Shown here: piece by piece, positions 6,059 through 6,679 of the stretch | Layout of the letters: the number at the start of each line of letters is the position of its first letter | Position numbering within the stretch: position 1 is the stretch's first letter | Source: JAISJU01 sp031555675 | GTDB taxonomy: Bacteria; Bacteroidota; Bacteroidia; Bacteroidales; Paludibacteraceae | Length of the DNA: 6,679 nt | Reading direction: 5' to 3' | Assembly: GCA_031555675.1 (NCBI GenBank) | Contig: JAVBUB010000042.1 | Span: 1 to 6,679 of the forward strand | The notes under the pieces: model-generated | Told to the model about the DNA's origin: nothing | Databases searched by the model: none | What the model saw: only the letters and a program-made list of their open reading frames with translations | Made by a program: the position numbers and the translations under genes

Positions 6059-6081
6059 GGCATGATTTGCAAAATCGCGCC
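6059..6081. repeat. Compact hairpin in a GC-richer patch
   Basis: GGCATGATTT (6059-6068) folds onto AAATCGCGCC (6072-6081) with a 3-nt loop (GCA). It gives nine pairs including one T-G wobble, and one A-C mismatch. No T-run follows on either strand, so it is not a standard terminator. It stands out because the surrounding DNA is strongly A/T-rich; the role is unknown. Confidence 0.4.
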
Positions 6082-6176
6082 AGCTTAGGCATATTATAAA
6101 TCCAGGTTGTGTCTTTCTTAAATTTCTATTGTCTAATAATGATATCTATATATATCATATTCGTATCAGATTAGAT

Positions 6177-6679
6177 TTATTTATTTGGTGGCATATTAGA
6201 CATAATTGATGACATCATAATGTCTCTTAGAATATCTGGACTTTCACAAATTATCCTAACTTCTTCTATGTCTTCTAAATAGTTAAATAGATCATTTCCT
6301 TTATCCATAAAATAAATATCTTCTTTTCTAATACCTCTTTCCAATGTAAATCGATCTATATATTTTTCAATAATTTGTCTTTTCCTCCGATATGATGATG
6401 TAGTATTAGAATTTATTGACACCTGCTGGTTTCTTCTCATCATTGTTACTTCGTTTCTGAGTTCTTCTAACATTGATAAAATATATTTATCACTGGTCAC
6501 TTCTCTTTCAGATAACTGTGCGACTTTATACTCTCCAAAATGTTTTAAGAAAGTAGTATAATTACTGTTTTTTGCAGCATTTTCATATGTAGCTTGTACT
6601 TTCTTTTTAAGACCATCTTTGAATAGGATAATTTTATTAAATCTCAAATCTCTTGGATAAGCTAAATGTTCAATAACAG
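6177..6679 (-). CDS. Unrecognised protein, C-terminal 166 residues (5' end beyond window)
   Basis: The frame is open from the right edge to TAA at 6179-6177. A TTG at 6647 could be read as a start, but the frame stays open upstream of it (VIEHLAYPRD…), so this is most likely the C-terminal part of a longer protein. I do not recognise the family. The fragment is soluble-looking, charged and without membrane segments. Numbering from the right edge, residues ~64-90 (ILSMLEELRNEVTMMRR…) look like an amphipathic or coiled-coil helix. A polar, Ser/Asn/Thr-rich linker follows at ~85-97, and then a basic stretch (YRRKRQIIEKYIDRF). The C-terminus (~125-160) alternates acidic helices and a short strand (EEVRIICESPDIL), possibly a small alpha/beta domain. 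The DNA is richer in A/T than rho or the nitroreductase gene, which might mean accessory origin, but that is weak evidence. No terminator with a T-run follows. Confidence 0.65.
   Translation of the reverse strand, partial: VIEHLAYPRDLRFNKIILFKDGLKKKVQATYENAAKNSNYTTFLKHFGEYKVAQLSEREVTSDKYILSMLEELRNEVTMMRRNQQVSINSNTTSSYRRKRQIIEKYIDRFTLERGIRKEDIYFMDKGNDLFNYLEDIEEVRIICESPDILRDIMMSSIMSNMPPNK

Larger units (their letters stand above)
5789..6176. other. Gene-poor A/T-rich intergenic stretch
   Basis: These 388 bp hold no convincing gene on either strand. Visible contents are the candidate tRNA promoter near 5803-5810, a 29-codon plus-strand frame at 5952-6041 without clear coding character, a compact hairpin in a small GC-richer patch (6059-6081), and a 7-bp A/T dyad, ATGATAT (6139-6145) with ATATCAT (6152-6158), downstream of the minus-strand gene that stops at 6177. 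Confidence 0.6.

Overview
The window looks like chromosomal DNA from a member of the Bacteroidota, most likely Bacteroidales. The evidence is a Rho factor with a very long low-complexity insert, the absence of Shine-Dalgarno sequences before the starts, A/T-rich intergenic DNA, and promoter candidates of the TTTG / TAnnTTTG type used by this phylum. The genus cannot be fixed from the sequence alone.

Layout, left to right. (1) Positions 1-922, minus strand: the first ~307 codons of a secreted, adhesin-like protein with a signal peptide and a cadherin/Ig-like repeat. The gene runs off the left edge and appears to start at TTG. (2) Positions 1014-1043: a strong intrinsic terminator for rho. (3) Positions 1065-2882, minus: rho, 605 aa, with a ~190-residue disordered segment between the N-terminal helical domain and the RNA-binding domain. 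Its leader (2883-3010) has a promoter candidate at the tilS stop, a small inverted repeat and a 14-codon reading frame overlapping the rho start. (4) Positions 3032-4348, minus: tilS, tRNA(Ile)-lysidine synthase. (5) Positions 4505-5050, plus: a nitroreductase-family flavoprotein divergent from tilS, with a promoter candidate overlapping the tilS start. (6) Positions 5217-5657, plus: a DoxX-family four-helix membrane protein. (7) Positions 5676-5715: a two-way terminator shared by doxX and the convergent tRNA. (8) Positions 5718-5788, minus: tRNA-Gln(CUG). (9) Positions 5789-6176: A/T-rich DNA without a convincing gene. (10) Positions 6177-6679, minus: the last 166 codons of an unrecognised protein whose start lies beyond the right edge.

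The core genes are housekeeping: transcription termination (rho), decoding of AUA codons (tilS) and of CAG codons (tRNA-Gln). They do not form a dedicated pathway with the two small redox/membrane genes. I see no transposase, integrase, CRISPR array or recognisable defence cassette. The points most worth a second look are the glutamine-rich disordered insert of Rho, the rho leader, the odd start of the adhesin-like gene, the A/T-rich dyads flanking the nitroreductase gene, and the unidentified right-edge protein.
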